This document shows positions 1 to 7,804 of a stretch of DNA of 41,691 nt, one piece after another. Below the pieces are notes generated by a model. That model ran no database searches and had not been told where the DNA came from. It saw only the letters and a list, made by a program, of their open reading frames with translations. The translations under genes were made by a program, and so were the position numbers. Within the stretch, counting starts at the first letter, position 1. The number at the start of each line of letters is the position of its first letter. The stretch is taken from the NCBI GenBank assembly GCA_024226255.1, contig JAAELU010000167.1, positions 1 to 41,691 on the forward strand. The letters are read 5' to 3'. The DNA comes from a bacterium. Lineage in GTDB: Bacteria > Actinomycetota > Acidimicrobiia > Spongiisociales > UBA5794.

Positions 1-927
1 CCAGTAGGTACGGCCGCAACCCGGGAATCGACACCCGTCGTCACGCTGGCGCACCAGGCGACGTAGCCAAGGTGGAATCGACCGCGTCACCCGGCCGACG
101 CCAACGACCGAACCATCCTTAGCATGGGCCACGAGCTGTAGGCGACCGTCACAAGTCATGCGGCGGATCGCCTCCATGGGGACATCGGGACCGTGCTCAG
201 CCACTCCGACCCGATCGGACAAAGCCAACAGCGAGGCGTCGGCGTGCACGACGACGGTGGCAAGGTCATGATTTGGGTGTTCGGCAAGAGCGTTCGAGGC
301 CATCTCAACGAATGCATCGGCCAGCGCCATGTTGGGATCCTTGGGAACGTCACTCAGAGGCTCCTCAGGGTTGTTCCAAGCCAGCAATCGCATTGCGGTG
401 TCAACCACCAGTCCGTCCTGACCAGGGATCGATCCCTTGAAGTGATACTTCATCTCGTCCCGGTCGAAGAACCCTTCAAACCACCGTTCCTTGCGGGTCT
501 GCTCCACCTGGCGCGGAGTTACCCGTCGTACGGAGCGTGCATTGCTTTCGAGTTCCTCTGCCGTCGAAGCGATCACATCCTCGGCAACGAGGTCCTGGTC
601 CGCGGGTTCAACAAATCTGAGGGTCTCCTTGATCTGATCGAATCCGAGCTCGCCGCCTGCCATCAGTTCACCGAACCGCGGATAGTCAGAAAGCTTCTTG
701 GCCACACGGGCCCAGGTCCGAGCGGTGCGCGAGTGAATCCGTAGGTTCGCCACCAACCATTCGGAAGCGGTCTGCGATCCGTGAGCCCAGTAGGACTCAT
801 CCCGCTCCGCTTCGGCAACAGCTGCCAGCAGATCCGCCATTGCCGCGGTCATGACGCCATGTGCACGAGTGATGCGCTCGGTGAGGGCCTGGTTCTGTTG
901 GACCATCTCCGGTGTCGATCTGTGCAC
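1..927 (-). CDS. DUF222 / HNH endonuclease-type protein (13E12 family), C-terminus cut by window edge
   Basis: The minus strand is open from a GTG at 927 to the left edge, giving the first 309 residues. An in-frame TAG lies four codons upstream of the GTG and an AGGAAG ribosome site precedes it, which fixes the start. The N-terminal half is a helical DUF222 region (ASEWLVANLRIHSRTARTWA near residues 56-75, then RFGELM). The last visible residues read GCRFPGCGRTYW, the Cys-containing lead-in to the HNH nuclease motif of this family; the HH part would lie beyond the edge. These proteins are common, often multicopy, in actinobacterial genomes and behave like mobile or homing elements; their substrate is generally unknown. 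Nuclease activity is inferred from the family. Confidence 0.9.
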   Translation of the reverse strand, partial: MHRSTPEMVQQNQALTERITRAHGVMTAAMADLLAAVAEAERDESYWAHGSQTASEWLVANLRIHSRTARTWARVAKKLSDYPRFGELMAGGELGFDQIKETLRFVEPADQDLVAEDVIASTAEELESNARSVRRVTPRQVEQTRKERWFEGFFDRDEMKYHFKGSIPGQDGLVVDTAMRLLAWNNPEEPLSDVPKDPNMALADAFVEMASNALAEHPNHDLATVVVHADASLLALSDRVGVAEHGPDVPMEAIRRMTCDGRLQLVAHAKDGSVVGVGRVTRSIPPWLRRLVRQRDDGCRFPGCGRTYW

Positions 928-1284
928 GGCCGCTTCCTAACTTCGTTGCCAGGTCGGGCCGCCAAGCCGACTCCACAAACATACAAACCGGGTGTGACAA
1001 GAAACGGGCGATCATCGAGGTTTTTCCCCGAGGCTGCCGTGTTGAAGCTGTCACCTAGGACCGTCGTCGCTCAAATCGGTGTCGCGGGGATATCGATGCC
1101 GCAGTCGGCACCGCCTGCACAGGACCGGCGACCGCGTCCTCGTTGAGGAGTTGCATCTCGGCGCAGATCGCTACGTATCACCACGTGGCCGGCGCCATCT
1201 TGTAGCTGAGTCGTTCATGGGTCCTGCGAGCTGTAGCGCTGGTTTGGTACCTTTGTACTCATAGAGGGAGAGGGTTGGTTTTCT
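928..1284. other. Intergenic region (357 bp) between divergent genes
   Basis: No convincing gene was found on either strand. The short open frames here lack ribosome sites and resemble no family. The stretch should carry the divergent promoters of the DUF222/HNH gene (leftward) and of the secreted protein starting at 1285. A purine-rich ribosome site (GAGGGAGAGGG, 1265-1275) sits about 10 nt before that ATG. No terminator-like hairpin or tRNA was recognised. Confidence 0.5.
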
Positions 1285-2196
1285 ATGTACTCGATGGTGT
1301 CCATGCGCAGGGGGCTAGCCGCAGCAGCGGTTGCCTCGCTGTTTGTTGGGATGGTGCTGCTGTCATCAGGCACGGCCCAGGCCGCAGTCAATGGAGGTTG
1401 CGCCGGTTCGGCGGACTTCACAGCCGACTCAGTGGGTGCCTACACGCCCGCCAATGACACGAGGGACAATGCGATCATCGTGCCCAAGGCTGATGGCAAT
1501 GTCGCCATGTGGGAAGGGTCGGTTCCCGGCGAGAACAAGGACTTCGGCGGCAAGGTCGAGATCCGAATTGGCCCGGCATGGATCGAAGTCGCCGACTGGG
1601 GCTTCCCTGATCACAACGGCGAGAACGTCGATGACGAGCGCTCTGACTTTGGCGACTACAACATGGACGAGTTGTGGGACGTCATCCCGAAGAACATCGC
1701 TCAGGGAATCTACGAGGCGCGCGCCTCGCACAGTGCATCAAACGTCAACTGCGATGCTCAGTTCTTCGTGAAGTTCGAGGGCAACGCCCTGGAGAGCCCA
1801 ATCGTGATCGTGGCGATCATTCTGCTGGTCATCTTCTTGGTGCTCCTCATCATTGCCGGACGCGCCCGCGCTTCGGCAGGCGCATTCAAGGGCCGCCCCG
1901 TGCTCGCAGTCATCGCAGCGTTCTTTTTGGCAATAATGATTGCGATCCTGCTCCAGCAGTTCTGCAAGTGGCCGCTCGACAATCTCACGATCATCATCCT
2001 GCCGCTCGTGATGATTGTCATCGGACTCATCATTGCGAAGACCGCCCCGTTCGGTGGCGTCAGCACGGGAATCGGTGATGCCAGAGACAAGGCGCGGCAA
2101 GCTGCCGAGTCCAAGCTCGAAGACGCGCCGGACAGCGGCGAGATCTTCGAGGATGGCTTCGAGAGTGGCGACACCAGCGCTTGGACCGACGAGTAG
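1285..2196 (+). CDS. Exported membrane protein with C-terminal DGFESGDTSAW motif, unknown function
   Basis: 303 residues. The N-terminus is a Sec signal peptide: MRRG at residue 7, a hydrophobic core at 11-27 and a likely AQA cleavage site near residue 33. An extracytoplasmic region of about 135 residues follows, with two Cys (39 and 156) that could pair. Three strongly hydrophobic helices lie at about 171-191, 205-226 and 232-252. The C-terminal tail is charged and ends EIFEDGFESGDTSAW. Start at 1285 is supported by the ribosome site 10 nt upstream; the ATGs at 1294 and 1303 lie too far from it. No domain family was recognised for the ectodomain. The gene stands alone upstream of the DUF4342 gene, separated by a heptamer-repeat spacer. 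Confidence 0.75.
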   Translation: MYSMVSMRRGLAAAAVASLFVGMVLLSSGTAQAAVNGGCAGSADFTADSVGAYTPANDTRDNAIIVPKADGNVAMWEGSVPGENKDFGGKVEIRIGPAWIEVADWGFPDHNGENVDDERSDFGDYNMDELWDVIPKNIAQGIYEARASHSASNVNCDAQFFVKFEGNALESPIVIVAIILLVIFLVLLIIAGRARASAGAFKGRPVLAVIAAFFLAIMIAILLQQFCKWPLDNLTIIILPLVMIVIGLIIAKTAPFGGVSTGIGDARDKARQAAESKLEDAPDSGEIFEDGFESGDTSAWTDE

Positions 2197-2202
2197 GACA
2201 CA

Positions 2203-2334
2203 TGTGAGATGTGAGATGTGAGAATGAGGACGTGTGTGCTTGTCATAGCGTCCAGCACCACGGCAGTTGTGCGGAGTTGTGAAGTAGCCCCAAACGAACA
2301 CCGATGGCGGTTCCTCACATCTCACATCGCACGT
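2203..2334. repeat. Heptanucleotide tandem repeat with inverted copy
   Basis: Three exact tandem copies of TGTGAGA occupy 2203-2223. The same unit returns on the other strand at 2314-2327 as two exact CTCACAT copies plus a degenerate third copy to 2334. About 90 bp separate the arms, so transcripts could fold into an imperfect long-range hairpin. It lies between the exported protein and the DUF4342 gene. Confidence 0.8.
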
Positions 2335-2353
2335 CTAGGAACTAGAGGAGCGC

Positions 2354-2614
2354 ATGACCGGCCCACCGGATCAGCCCGAGCAGTACAAGGTTGACGGCGA
2401 CGAGGTTCTCAGGAAGATCAAGGATCTCATCCATGAGGGCAACGTTCGGCGGATCATCATCAAGCAAGAGGACGGACGGAAGCTGATCGAGATACCAATG
2501 ACGATCGGCGTTGTTGGGGCGTTGTTGCTGCCTGTCTGGGCGGCGATCGGCGCTATCGCCGCCGTCGTCACCGACTGCACGATTGTGGTCGAACGAGCCG
2601 ACAACGTCGCTTGA
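2354..2614 (+). CDS. DUF4342 domain protein
   Basis: 86 residues, matching the DUF4342 pattern along its length. A charged N-terminal helix (residues 14-25, DGDEVLRKIKDL) is followed by the signature GNVRRIIIKQEDGRKLIEIP at about 28-47, then a hydrophobic glycine-rich segment (about 50-75) and a short TIVVER end. Members are often found near membrane or stress genes; no biochemical role is established to my knowledge. The start is preceded by an AGAGGAG-like site at 2344-2350, which is very close to the ATG. The gene lies just downstream of the inverted heptamer copies. Confidence 0.85.
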   Translation: MTGPPDQPEQYKVDGDEVLRKIKDLIHEGNVRRIIIKQEDGRKLIEIPMTIGVVGALLLPVWAAIGAIAAVVTDCTIVVERADNVA

Positions 2615-2634
2615 CGCTTGCTGTCGACTTGTAA

Positions 2635-3051
2635 CGGATTCTTCACAGCCGAATCGGAACGGCCGCGCCACCTGCGGGGTTGGTTGATGTCGGCGTCTAT
2701 GCCCTCGATGTCGGATCGCAGATGCTGCGTTGTGAGAATCTGGACGTCACCAACCGTCCGGGCCTCCACGTGATTCCTCGGCCCTGTGCGTCAGCCGAGG
2801 GCCGTTTCGACGTCATGGCATTCAGCTACGTCGATCTGGGCAGTCTCAAAGGGAACAAGGGCGACCAGAACTACGACGTACCGGCGGGCACAGACGTGTC
2901 GTCGGGAGACAGGACGGTGATCGTCCGCTGCCAGCCGTTCCCCCTGATATTCGCGACGGCCACGTTGTCGGCACGAGAGGCTGAGAGTCACATCCAACAA
3001 CTCACATCCGACGTCTTAGACTCGGATCATGAACACCGCATTTTTGGCTGA
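2635..3051 (+). pseudogene. Decayed DM13-domain gene remnant
   Basis: The frame open from 2635 to 3051 (first ATG 2680) encodes a recognisable DM13 domain: GVYALDVGSQMLRCENLDVT, then RPGLHV (family: NGPDLHVYL), then YVDLGSLKGNKGDQNYDVPA and VIVRCQPF (family: VVIWC..F). DM13 domains are predicted cytochrome-like or electron-transfer modules, normally behind an N-terminal membrane anchor. Here there is no anchor or signal peptide, no ribosome site at the ATG, the N-terminal strand seems to continue in another frame, and conserved Gly/Asp and Trp are replaced by Arg/Gly and Arg. The frame also runs 23 bp into kbl. I therefore call it a relic, though expression from an unrecognised start cannot be excluded. 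Confidence 0.6.
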
Positions 3052-4222
3052 TCTGGCTCGGCAAACCTCCGGTCTCCATGAGGATGGACTGTTCAAGGCG
3101 GAACGTCGCATCGTCTCCCAGCAGGATGCAGTGATCACCCTCGATGATGGCTCGGAGGTCATGAACTTCTGTGCCAACAACTATCTCGGTCTAGCCAACA
3201 ACACCGACTTGATCGACACGGCCCGCGCCGCCGTCGAGAAGTACGGGTATGGCATGGCATCGGTGCGGTTCATCTGTGGGACACAGTCGGTACACACCGA
3301 GCTCGAAGCCGCCATCTCGAAGTTCCTCCACACCGAGGACACCATCCTCTACTCGTCGTGTTTCGATGCCAACGGCGGGCTATTCGAGACGATTCTGTCT
3401 GAGGAGGACGCGGTGATTTCGGACTCTCTGAATCACGCTTCGATCATCGACGGGATTCGCCTCTCCAAGGCAAGGAGGTTCCGCTACGCCAACAACGACA
3501 TGGCCGACCTAGCGGCGCAGCTCGCCGCGGCCTCCAATGCTCGGTACAAGCTGATCGCCACCGACGGCGTCTTTTCGATGGACGGCATCGTGGCCAACCT
3601 GCCCGGGATCTGCGACTTGGCGGAGGAGCACGATGCCCTGGTGATGGTCGATGACTCGCACGCCGTCGGTTTTGTCGGGCCCAACGGTGGCGGCACGCCC
3701 GACTACTGGGGGGTGCAGGACCGAGTTGACATCGTGACCGGCACACTCGGCAAGGCGCTTGGCGGCGCTTCCGGTGGCTATACCTCGGGACGCAAAGAGA
3801 TCATCGCCTGGCTCCGGCAACGGTCCCGTCCCTATCTGTTTTCCAACACCCTGGCTCCGGTAATTGCAGCCACGACACTGCGAGCACTCGAGATGCTCGA
3901 CGGATCCGCCGATCTGCGCGAACGGCTCATCGAGAACTCCCAATACTTCCGCGACAAGATGACGGCGGCCGGCTTTGAGCTGGCGGGCGAGGGGCATCCG
4001 ATCATCCCGGTGATGCTGGGAGATGCGCAGCTGGCATCGGAGATGGCCGACCGATTGCTGTCTCGTGGGATCTATGTGATCGGTTTCTCGTTCCCGGTCG
4101 TTCCCAAGGGGGCTGCCCGGATTCGCACCCAGATGTCGGCCGCACACACCAAGGATCAACTCGATCAGGCAATTGCCGCGTTCATCGAGGTGGGCCGTGA
4201 ACTGGGAGTGATCGATCGATGA
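3029..4222 (+). CDS. kbl: Glycine C-acetyltransferase (2-amino-3-ketobutyrate CoA ligase)
   Basis: 397 residues, the usual length for Kbl, an alpha-oxoamine synthase of PLP fold type I. It cleaves 2-amino-3-ketobutyrate with CoA to glycine and acetyl-CoA, the second step of threonine degradation. Visible motifs are [12 protein letters not shown] (109-120), [15 protein letters not shown] (131-145), the PLP-binding [11 protein letters not shown] (207-217) and the Schiff-base lysine K242 in [15 protein letters not shown]. The stop overlaps the tdh start by 4 bp (ATGA), so translation is probably coupled. The site before ATG 3029 is weak. AKB synthases such as serine palmitoyltransferase or BioF share the fold, but the tdh neighbour and the length make Kbl by far the best call. 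Confidence 0.96.
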   Translation: MNTAFLADLARQTSGLHEDGLFKAERRIVSQQDAVITLDDGSEVMNFCANNYLGLANNTDLIDTARAAVEKYGYGMASVRFICGTQSVHTELEAAISKFLHTEDTILYSSCFDANGGLFETILSEEDAVISDSLNHASIIDGIRLSKARRFRYANNDMADLAAQLAAASNARYKLIATDGVFSMDGIVANLPGICDLAEEHDALVMVDDSHAVGFVGPNGGGTPDYWGVQDRVDIVTGTLGKALGGASGGYTSGRKEIIAWLRQRSRPYLFSNTLAPVIAATTLRALEMLDGSADLRERLIENSQYFRDKMTAAGFELAGEGHPIIPVMLGDAQLASEMADRLLSRGIYVIGFSFPVVPKGAARIRTQMSAAHTKDQLDQAIAAFIEVGRELGVIDR

Positions 4223-5247
4223 AGGCGCTCGTCAAGGCCAAAGCCGAGCCGGGTCTGTGGCTCGAAGACATTGAGACACCCAAGGTGGGTCCCAACGACG
4301 TTCTGGTCCAGGTCCGCAAGACCTCCATATGCGGCACCGACCTGCACATCGAAGCGTGGGATGACTGGGCGCAGCGCACCATTCCGGTGCCAATGGCGAT
4401 CGGGCACGAATTTATGGGCACGGTGGCCGAGATCGGCTCCCACGTAGAGGGGCTCCAGGTGGGACAACGCGTCTCCGCCGAGGGCCACATCGTGTGCGGC
4501 CGCTGTCGTAATTGCCAGGCCGGCAACCGTCACCTGTGTATCCGCACGGTCGGGCTGGGGGTGAACCGGCCGGGAGCCTTCGCCGAGTACATCAGCGTTC
4601 CCGGCACCAACATTCAGCCGCTCCCGGACGACATCAGTGACGATATCGGCTGCATATTGGACCCACTCGGCAACGCCACCCACACCGCCCTCAGCTTCAA
4701 TGTGGCGGGCGAGGATGTGGCGATCACCGGCGCCGGGCCCATCGGGATGATGGCGACTGCGATCTGCCGTCACATTGGTGCCCGCCATATCGTGATCACC
4801 GACGTCAACGACGTACGGCTCGAGATTGCAGCTTCGATGGGGGCGGATCGTGCCATCAACGTTGCCACCGAGAGCCTGGGTGACTCGATGAATGAACTCG
4901 GTATGAAAGAGGGGTTCGATGTCGGACTGGAGATGTCCGGGGTCAGCTCCGCCCTCCACGACATGATCTCGACAATGAACAACGGGGGCAATATCGCCCT
5001 ACTGGGGATTCCGTCGAGCGAATCAGCCCCGATCGACTGGAACGACATCGTCTTCAAGGGCCTCACATTGAAGGGCATCTACGGGCGCCGTATGTTCGAG
5101 ACCTGGTACAAGATGTTGGCGATGCTTCAGACAGGGCTCGATGTATCGCCGGTGATCACGCACCACTTTGCCGCCGACGACTTCGCGGACGCATTCGCCG
5201 TCGTGCGCGCCGGCGAGGCGGGGAAAGTCGTCCTGGACTGGACATGA
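4219..5247 (+). CDS. tdh: L-threonine 3-dehydrogenase
   Basis: 342 residues of a zinc-dependent medium-chain dehydrogenase. It oxidises L-threonine to 2-amino-3-ketobutyrate with NAD+, feeding Kbl. The catalytic zinc site is C38 (SICGTDLHI), H63 and E64 (IGHEFMG). The structural zinc lobe is C93, C96, C99 and C107 ([15 protein letters not shown]). The Rossmann motif GAGPIGMMA follows at about residue 174. Length and the [12 protein letters not shown] signatures match bacterial Tdh. It overlaps kbl upstream and the DUF3052 gene downstream by 4 bp each, forming a tight three-gene operon. Confidence 0.96.
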   Translation: MKALVKAKAEPGLWLEDIETPKVGPNDVLVQVRKTSICGTDLHIEAWDDWAQRTIPVPMAIGHEFMGTVAEIGSHVEGLQVGQRVSAEGHIVCGRCRNCQAGNRHLCIRTVGLGVNRPGAFAEYISVPGTNIQPLPDDISDDIGCILDPLGNATHTALSFNVAGEDVAITGAGPIGMMATAICRHIGARHIVITDVNDVRLEIAASMGADRAINVATESLGDSMNELGMKEGFDVGLEMSGVSSALHDMISTMNNGGNIALLGIPSSESAPIDWNDIVFKGLTLKGIYGRRMFETWYKMLAMLQTGLDVSPVITHHFAADDFADAFAVVRAGEAGKVVLDWT

Positions 5248-5651
5248 CGGCCGGCTATTCGGGTTCACCTCTAGCCAAAAGGCTGGGCATCAGAGAGAGC
5301 TACGCCGTTGCGGTTCTCAACGGCCCCGATGATCTGACGGATCTTCTCGAGCCGTTGCCACCAGCAGTGACGTTCCGGACGAGCGCCCGTGGCAAGGCCG
5401 ATATGGTGATGCTCTTCACCAGGTCCCGCGCCGATTTCGAGCGGCGCATCGACGGGCTGGGCCGAATGATCTTCCCCGACTCGATGATCTGGGTCTGCTG
5501 GCCAAAGCGGGCATCGAAGGTCCCGACAGACATGTCAGAAGACGTCGTTCGGGCGGTCGCACTGCCCAAAGGACTTGTGGACGTCAAGGTGTGCGCGATC
5601 GACGCCACCTGGTCGGGACTCAAGGTGGTGTGGCGCAAAGAGATGCGCTGA
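5244..5651 (+). CDS. DUF3052 family protein
   Basis: 135 residues with the actinobacterial DUF3052 features: the opening [14 protein letters not shown], the central [15 protein letters not shown], the signature [20 protein letters not shown] and the end [20 protein letters not shown]. The function of the family is unknown; it is small, soluble and has no visible catalytic triad. The ATG overlaps the tdh stop (ATGA), so it is the last gene of the threonine operon, which may hint at an accessory role. That link is inference only, because family members occur in many contexts. It ends three bases before the stop of convergent infA. Confidence 0.88.
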   Translation: MTAGYSGSPLAKRLGIRESYAVAVLNGPDDLTDLLEPLPPAVTFRTSARGKADMVMLFTRSRADFERRIDGLGRMIFPDSMIWVCWPKRASKVPTDMSEDVVRAVALPKGLVDVKVCAIDATWSGLKVVWRKEMR

Positions 5652-5654
5652 CGC

Positions 5655-5879
5655 CTAGCGGTGACGCCAAACGATACGGCCGCGGGTCGGGTCGTAGGTG
5701 GAGACTTCCAACTCGACCTTGTCGCCCGGAATGATCCGAATGAGGCGACCCCGGCGCATTTTCCCTGAGGCACGGGCGATGACCTCGTGTCCGCTGTCCA
5801 GCGTTACTTTGAAGCTGGCGTTGCGAAGCGTGGCGGTCACCGTGCCCTGGGCACGGAAGACATCATCACTTCCGGCCAT
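5655..5879 (-). CDS. infA: Translation initiation factor IF-1 (stand-alone copy)
   Basis: 74 residues with the S1-type OB fold of IF-1: FRAQGTVTATLRNASFKV, then LDSGHEVIARASGKMRRGRL, then GDKVELEVSTYDPTRGRIVW. IF-1 binds the 30S A site with IF-2 and IF-3 during initiation. A GGAGAA site lies about 6 nt before the ATG. The sequence departs from the usual actinobacterial wording: MRRGRLIRIIPGDKV replaces the common MRQHYIRILPEDRV. The gene is also not beside rpmJ or other ribosomal protein genes. It may be a paralogue, or this lineage may have moved its only copy; the window cannot tell. Confidence 0.93.
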   Translation of the reverse strand: MAGSDDVFRAQGTVTATLRNASFKVTLDSGHEVIARASGKMRRGRLIRIIPGDKVELEVSTYDPTRGRIVWRHR

Positions 5880-5929
5880 TACTTGTTCTCCATTAGCGTT
5901 TTCAGGTTTTTTGGCCTTTCAAGGGCTAT

Positions 5930-6073
5930 CTACTGCTTCCCACGCGGAAATCGTTCAATGACCGACAAGGAAGTCGTTGCCGCATAACGGCATCTATCCG
6001 ACAGGATAGCTGTACCGGCGGCTCCACCTGCTGCAACGAGGCAAATGTCGAATTTATTCCAATTGGGGGACAT
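5930..6073 (-). pseudogene. Truncated CrcB-like (fluoride channel) N-terminus
   Basis: A 47-residue frame begins with ATG at 6073 behind a GGGAG site (about 5 nt spacing). Residues 8-46 include CLVAAGGAAGTA, then RYAATTSLSVIERFPRG. This resembles the first transmembrane segment of CrcB/Fluc fluoride channels (VALGGALGALLRY...FPWGT), with a short insertion before RY. Real CrcB proteins are about 120 residues with four helices; here the frame stops where the third conserved block should begin, just upstream of infA. I read it as the relic of a crcB gene. It could instead be a genuine small membrane protein, since the start signal is good. Confidence 0.35.
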
Positions 6074-6110
6074 CTTGCTCCCGACCGACCGGCCGGGGTG
6101 TCGTCGGCTA

Positions 6111-7412
6111 TCAGGCGAATCCGACGATGTCGACATCGACCAAATCCCATTGGTGGGGGGCTGCGATTGACCTGACGGCGACGGCCGTGGCGTCGCCGGT
6201 GATCTGAAGGCTGTCGACCTCGCCGGTGTCGAGCGAAACCGTTGTCAGGGCGACCTGGCCCATTTCGCCGCACATCCCTGAAGTGGTAGCCACGGTCACG
6301 ACGCTCGGGTCGGCTCCAAGGAAACCCATCGTGGTCGCCGGGCCCAATACCTCGAGGAGGCTCTCGTGGTCGGCGGCGCTCTCGCTGAGGTCGTTGCCGT
6401 CGAACACCTGGAATCCCAGCGAGCCAGGGGGTCCACACGTGTTTGTAGCCCAGGCGACCAGGCTGGGGTTGGAGGGGTGCACGACGACTCGGGACAAAGT
6501 TAGGTCGGATTCGGCGGGAAACGCTCCGAGCGTGGCAGCAACTTCCTCGGCTCCTTCACCCAGCCGGCGGGTGCCGTCATCCAGTTCGATCGGGACGACG
6601 CTGTTGCCGTGAAGGTGGCGGGCACCGTCGTGGTCGGCGATGAAGTAGATGGAAGTGGCGTCGTTGCTGAACGCCATCTCAACTATGTGGGCATCGAACG
6701 AGGCGGCCAACGTCGCTGGTTCTGTGCCGTCGGTATTGGTGATGAAGATGCCCATTGCCGGATCAAGCTCTTCGTGAAACACCTGGTCACCGCTGACTGC
6801 GAGGTGCAGGCCGCTGGGGTGATATGCCACTGCATGGTGTCGCGTCAACGGGTCGATAGGCGAGCTCGTTGCCGAGTCGCCGAGGTACTTGATCAAGCTG
6901 CCGGCACCATCGATTCCCACGAGGTTCCTTCCCGTCGGATAGCTGAACTTCCAAGCGGTGTCGTCAGGCAGCTCGGCGCCTTCGCTGGGTCCTCCCACCA
7001 GCAACGTTGCGTTCAGCAATGCACGATCGCCCTGCGGTCCGAATTGGATCGAGTCAATTGCGCCGGTTGTCTCGAAGAGGCAGCGTATGGCGCCAGTAGT
7101 GGTTGCTTCCCACAGCCGCTCGCCATCCGCCCACACGACGGTACCCTCAACGTTCGCGTCGCCGAGACCCTGGCAGTCTTCGGAGATCGCCACGGTGAGG
7201 GGACCGGAGCTCGCGATGACAATGGCCGGTGCGGCCGTCGTGGTTGTCGTCGGCGGCACTGTTGAGGACGTGGTCGACAGTGCTGTTGTAGTAGACGAGG
7301 CTGCTGTCGTATCGGGTTGGGCAGTTGTCGTGGTCGCCGTTGCCCCGCCGCACGCCGCCGCGAGCAGTGCGAAGGCCAGGAGAGCTGTTGTCTTGCGCAT
7401 GAGAAGGTTCAT
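6111..7412 (-). CDS. Lipoprotein with Thr-rich linker and propeller-like domain
   Basis: 433 residues. The N-terminus is a lipoprotein signal peptide with a LLAAAC lipobox (Cys near residue 21). A Thr/Ser/Pro-rich linker spans about residues 24-62, of the kind that lifts a folded domain off the membrane. The remaining 370 residues contain loosely repeated strand blocks such as FGPQGDRALLNA, YHPSGLHLAVSG, FSNDATSIYFIADHDG and VHPSNPSLVAWA, spaced as in TolB/WD40-like propellers. Two Cys pairs (CQGL/CLF and CGPPG/CGEMG) may form disulfides. No enzyme motif was found; a role in binding or sensing at the cell surface is inferred. No clear ribosome site precedes either candidate ATG. Confidence 0.75.
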   Translation of the reverse strand: MNLLMRKTTALLAFALLAAACGGATATTTTAQPDTTAASSTTTALSTTSSTVPPTTTTTAAPAIVIASSGPLTVAISEDCQGLGDANVEGTVVWADGERLWEATTTGAIRCLFETTGAIDSIQFGPQGDRALLNATLLVGGPSEGAELPDDTAWKFSYPTGRNLVGIDGAGSLIKYLGDSATSSPIDPLTRHHAVAYHPSGLHLAVSGDQVFHEELDPAMGIFITNTDGTEPATLAASFDAHIVEMAFSNDATSIYFIADHDGARHLHGNSVVPIELDDGTRRLGEGAEEVAATLGAFPAESDLTLSRVVVHPSNPSLVAWATNTCGPPGSLGFQVFDGNDLSESAADHESLLEVLGPATTMGFLGADPSVVTVATTSGMCGEMGQVALTTVSLDTGEVDSLQITGDATAVAVRSIAAPHQWDLVDVDIVGFA

Positions 7413-7478
7413 CGGTGGGAGAATCCCGCAGTTGAACCGGAACTGGGGCGCTTCCCAGCCCCGCCGTAAGGTTGTGCG

Positions 7479-7568
7479 ATGAATCGCCGTGCTGTTCTCG
7501 TATCAATCGCCGTCTCAATTGCGGCCCTCGTCGCCGTTGGCGTGGTCGTTGGTGTGATCGCTTCGTGA
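7479..7568 (+). CDS. Possible 29-residue single-span membrane peptide
   Basis: ATG at 7479 opens a 29-residue frame, MNRRAVLVSIAVSIAALV and onward to TGA at 7566-7568. After a basic head it is entirely hydrophobic, ideal for one membrane span. A TAAGG-like site lies 8 nt upstream. It diverges from the lipoprotein gene at 7412 with a 66-bp gap, so it sits where a promoter could drive it. Such peptides are often artefacts; there is no homology evidence. Confidence 0.35.
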   Translation: MNRRAVLVSIAVSIAALVAVGVVVGVIAS

Positions 7569-7640
7569 ATTCCGGCCTACTCGCGAAGTTTCTGTCGAAC
7601 AGAGTCACTCCCATGCGTCGTTCTCCCCCTTCGGCTCGCA

Positions 7641-7734
7641 GGGCCCCGCCACTTCCCCCAAGTGCCTGTCACCCGGAGCGGCGCCAGACGGGGGAAGAGA
7701 CAGGTAGGGGGTCTCCCGCGAGGTCGCGGGGCTC
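7641..7734. ncRNA. Foldable non-coding element with pseudoknot-type pairing (candidate RNA or dispersed repeat)
   Basis: Three complementary pairs sit in this gap. CTTCCCCC (7652-7659) pairs with GGGGGAAG (7690-7697). CCTGTC (7665-7670) pairs with GACAGG (7699-7704), in the crossed order of an H-type pseudoknot. GGGCCCCGC (7641-7649) can close the whole element against GCGGGGCTC (7726-7734) with one G-T wobble. A small hairpin, CCCGCG/CGCGGG (7715-7720/7725-7730), competes with the closing helix. It could be a structured RNA, or one copy of a G/C-rich intergenic repeat; only one copy is in this window. Confidence 0.3.
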
Positions 7735-7751
7735 GTTGCTGTACTACAAAT

Positions 7752-7783
7752 AGAGAGTGCCCCGCCGAGGCGGGGCACTCTCT
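7752..7783 (-). terminator. Strong hairpin terminator after the small helical protein gene
   Basis: A perfect 14-bp stem (AGAGAGTGCCCCGC / GCGGGGCACTCTCT) encloses a CGAG tetraloop. It starts 22 nt beyond the stop of the gene at 7805-7990, and the leftward strand continues ATTTGTAG, so it best serves that gene. It may also stop rightward transcripts, which continue into GCTTTGAGG. Confidence 0.8.
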
Positions 7784-7804
7784 GCTTTGAGGTCTTTGGT
7801 TCGG

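Noticed and set aside
193-744. 183-codon plus-strand frame
   Set aside because: It is the antisense of the DUF222/HNH gene, whose minus-strand translation matches the family over its length.
2197-2353. Possible riboswitch or attenuator before the DUF4342 gene
   Set aside because: The only structure is the inverted heptamer pair; no known riboswitch core is visible and there is no U-tract.
7147-7614. 155-codon minus frame with a good GGGGGAG site at its start
   Set aside because: Only the first 20 residues look coding-like. The rest runs over the small peptide and the lipoprotein signal region in another frame with very Arg-rich, non-protein-like composition.
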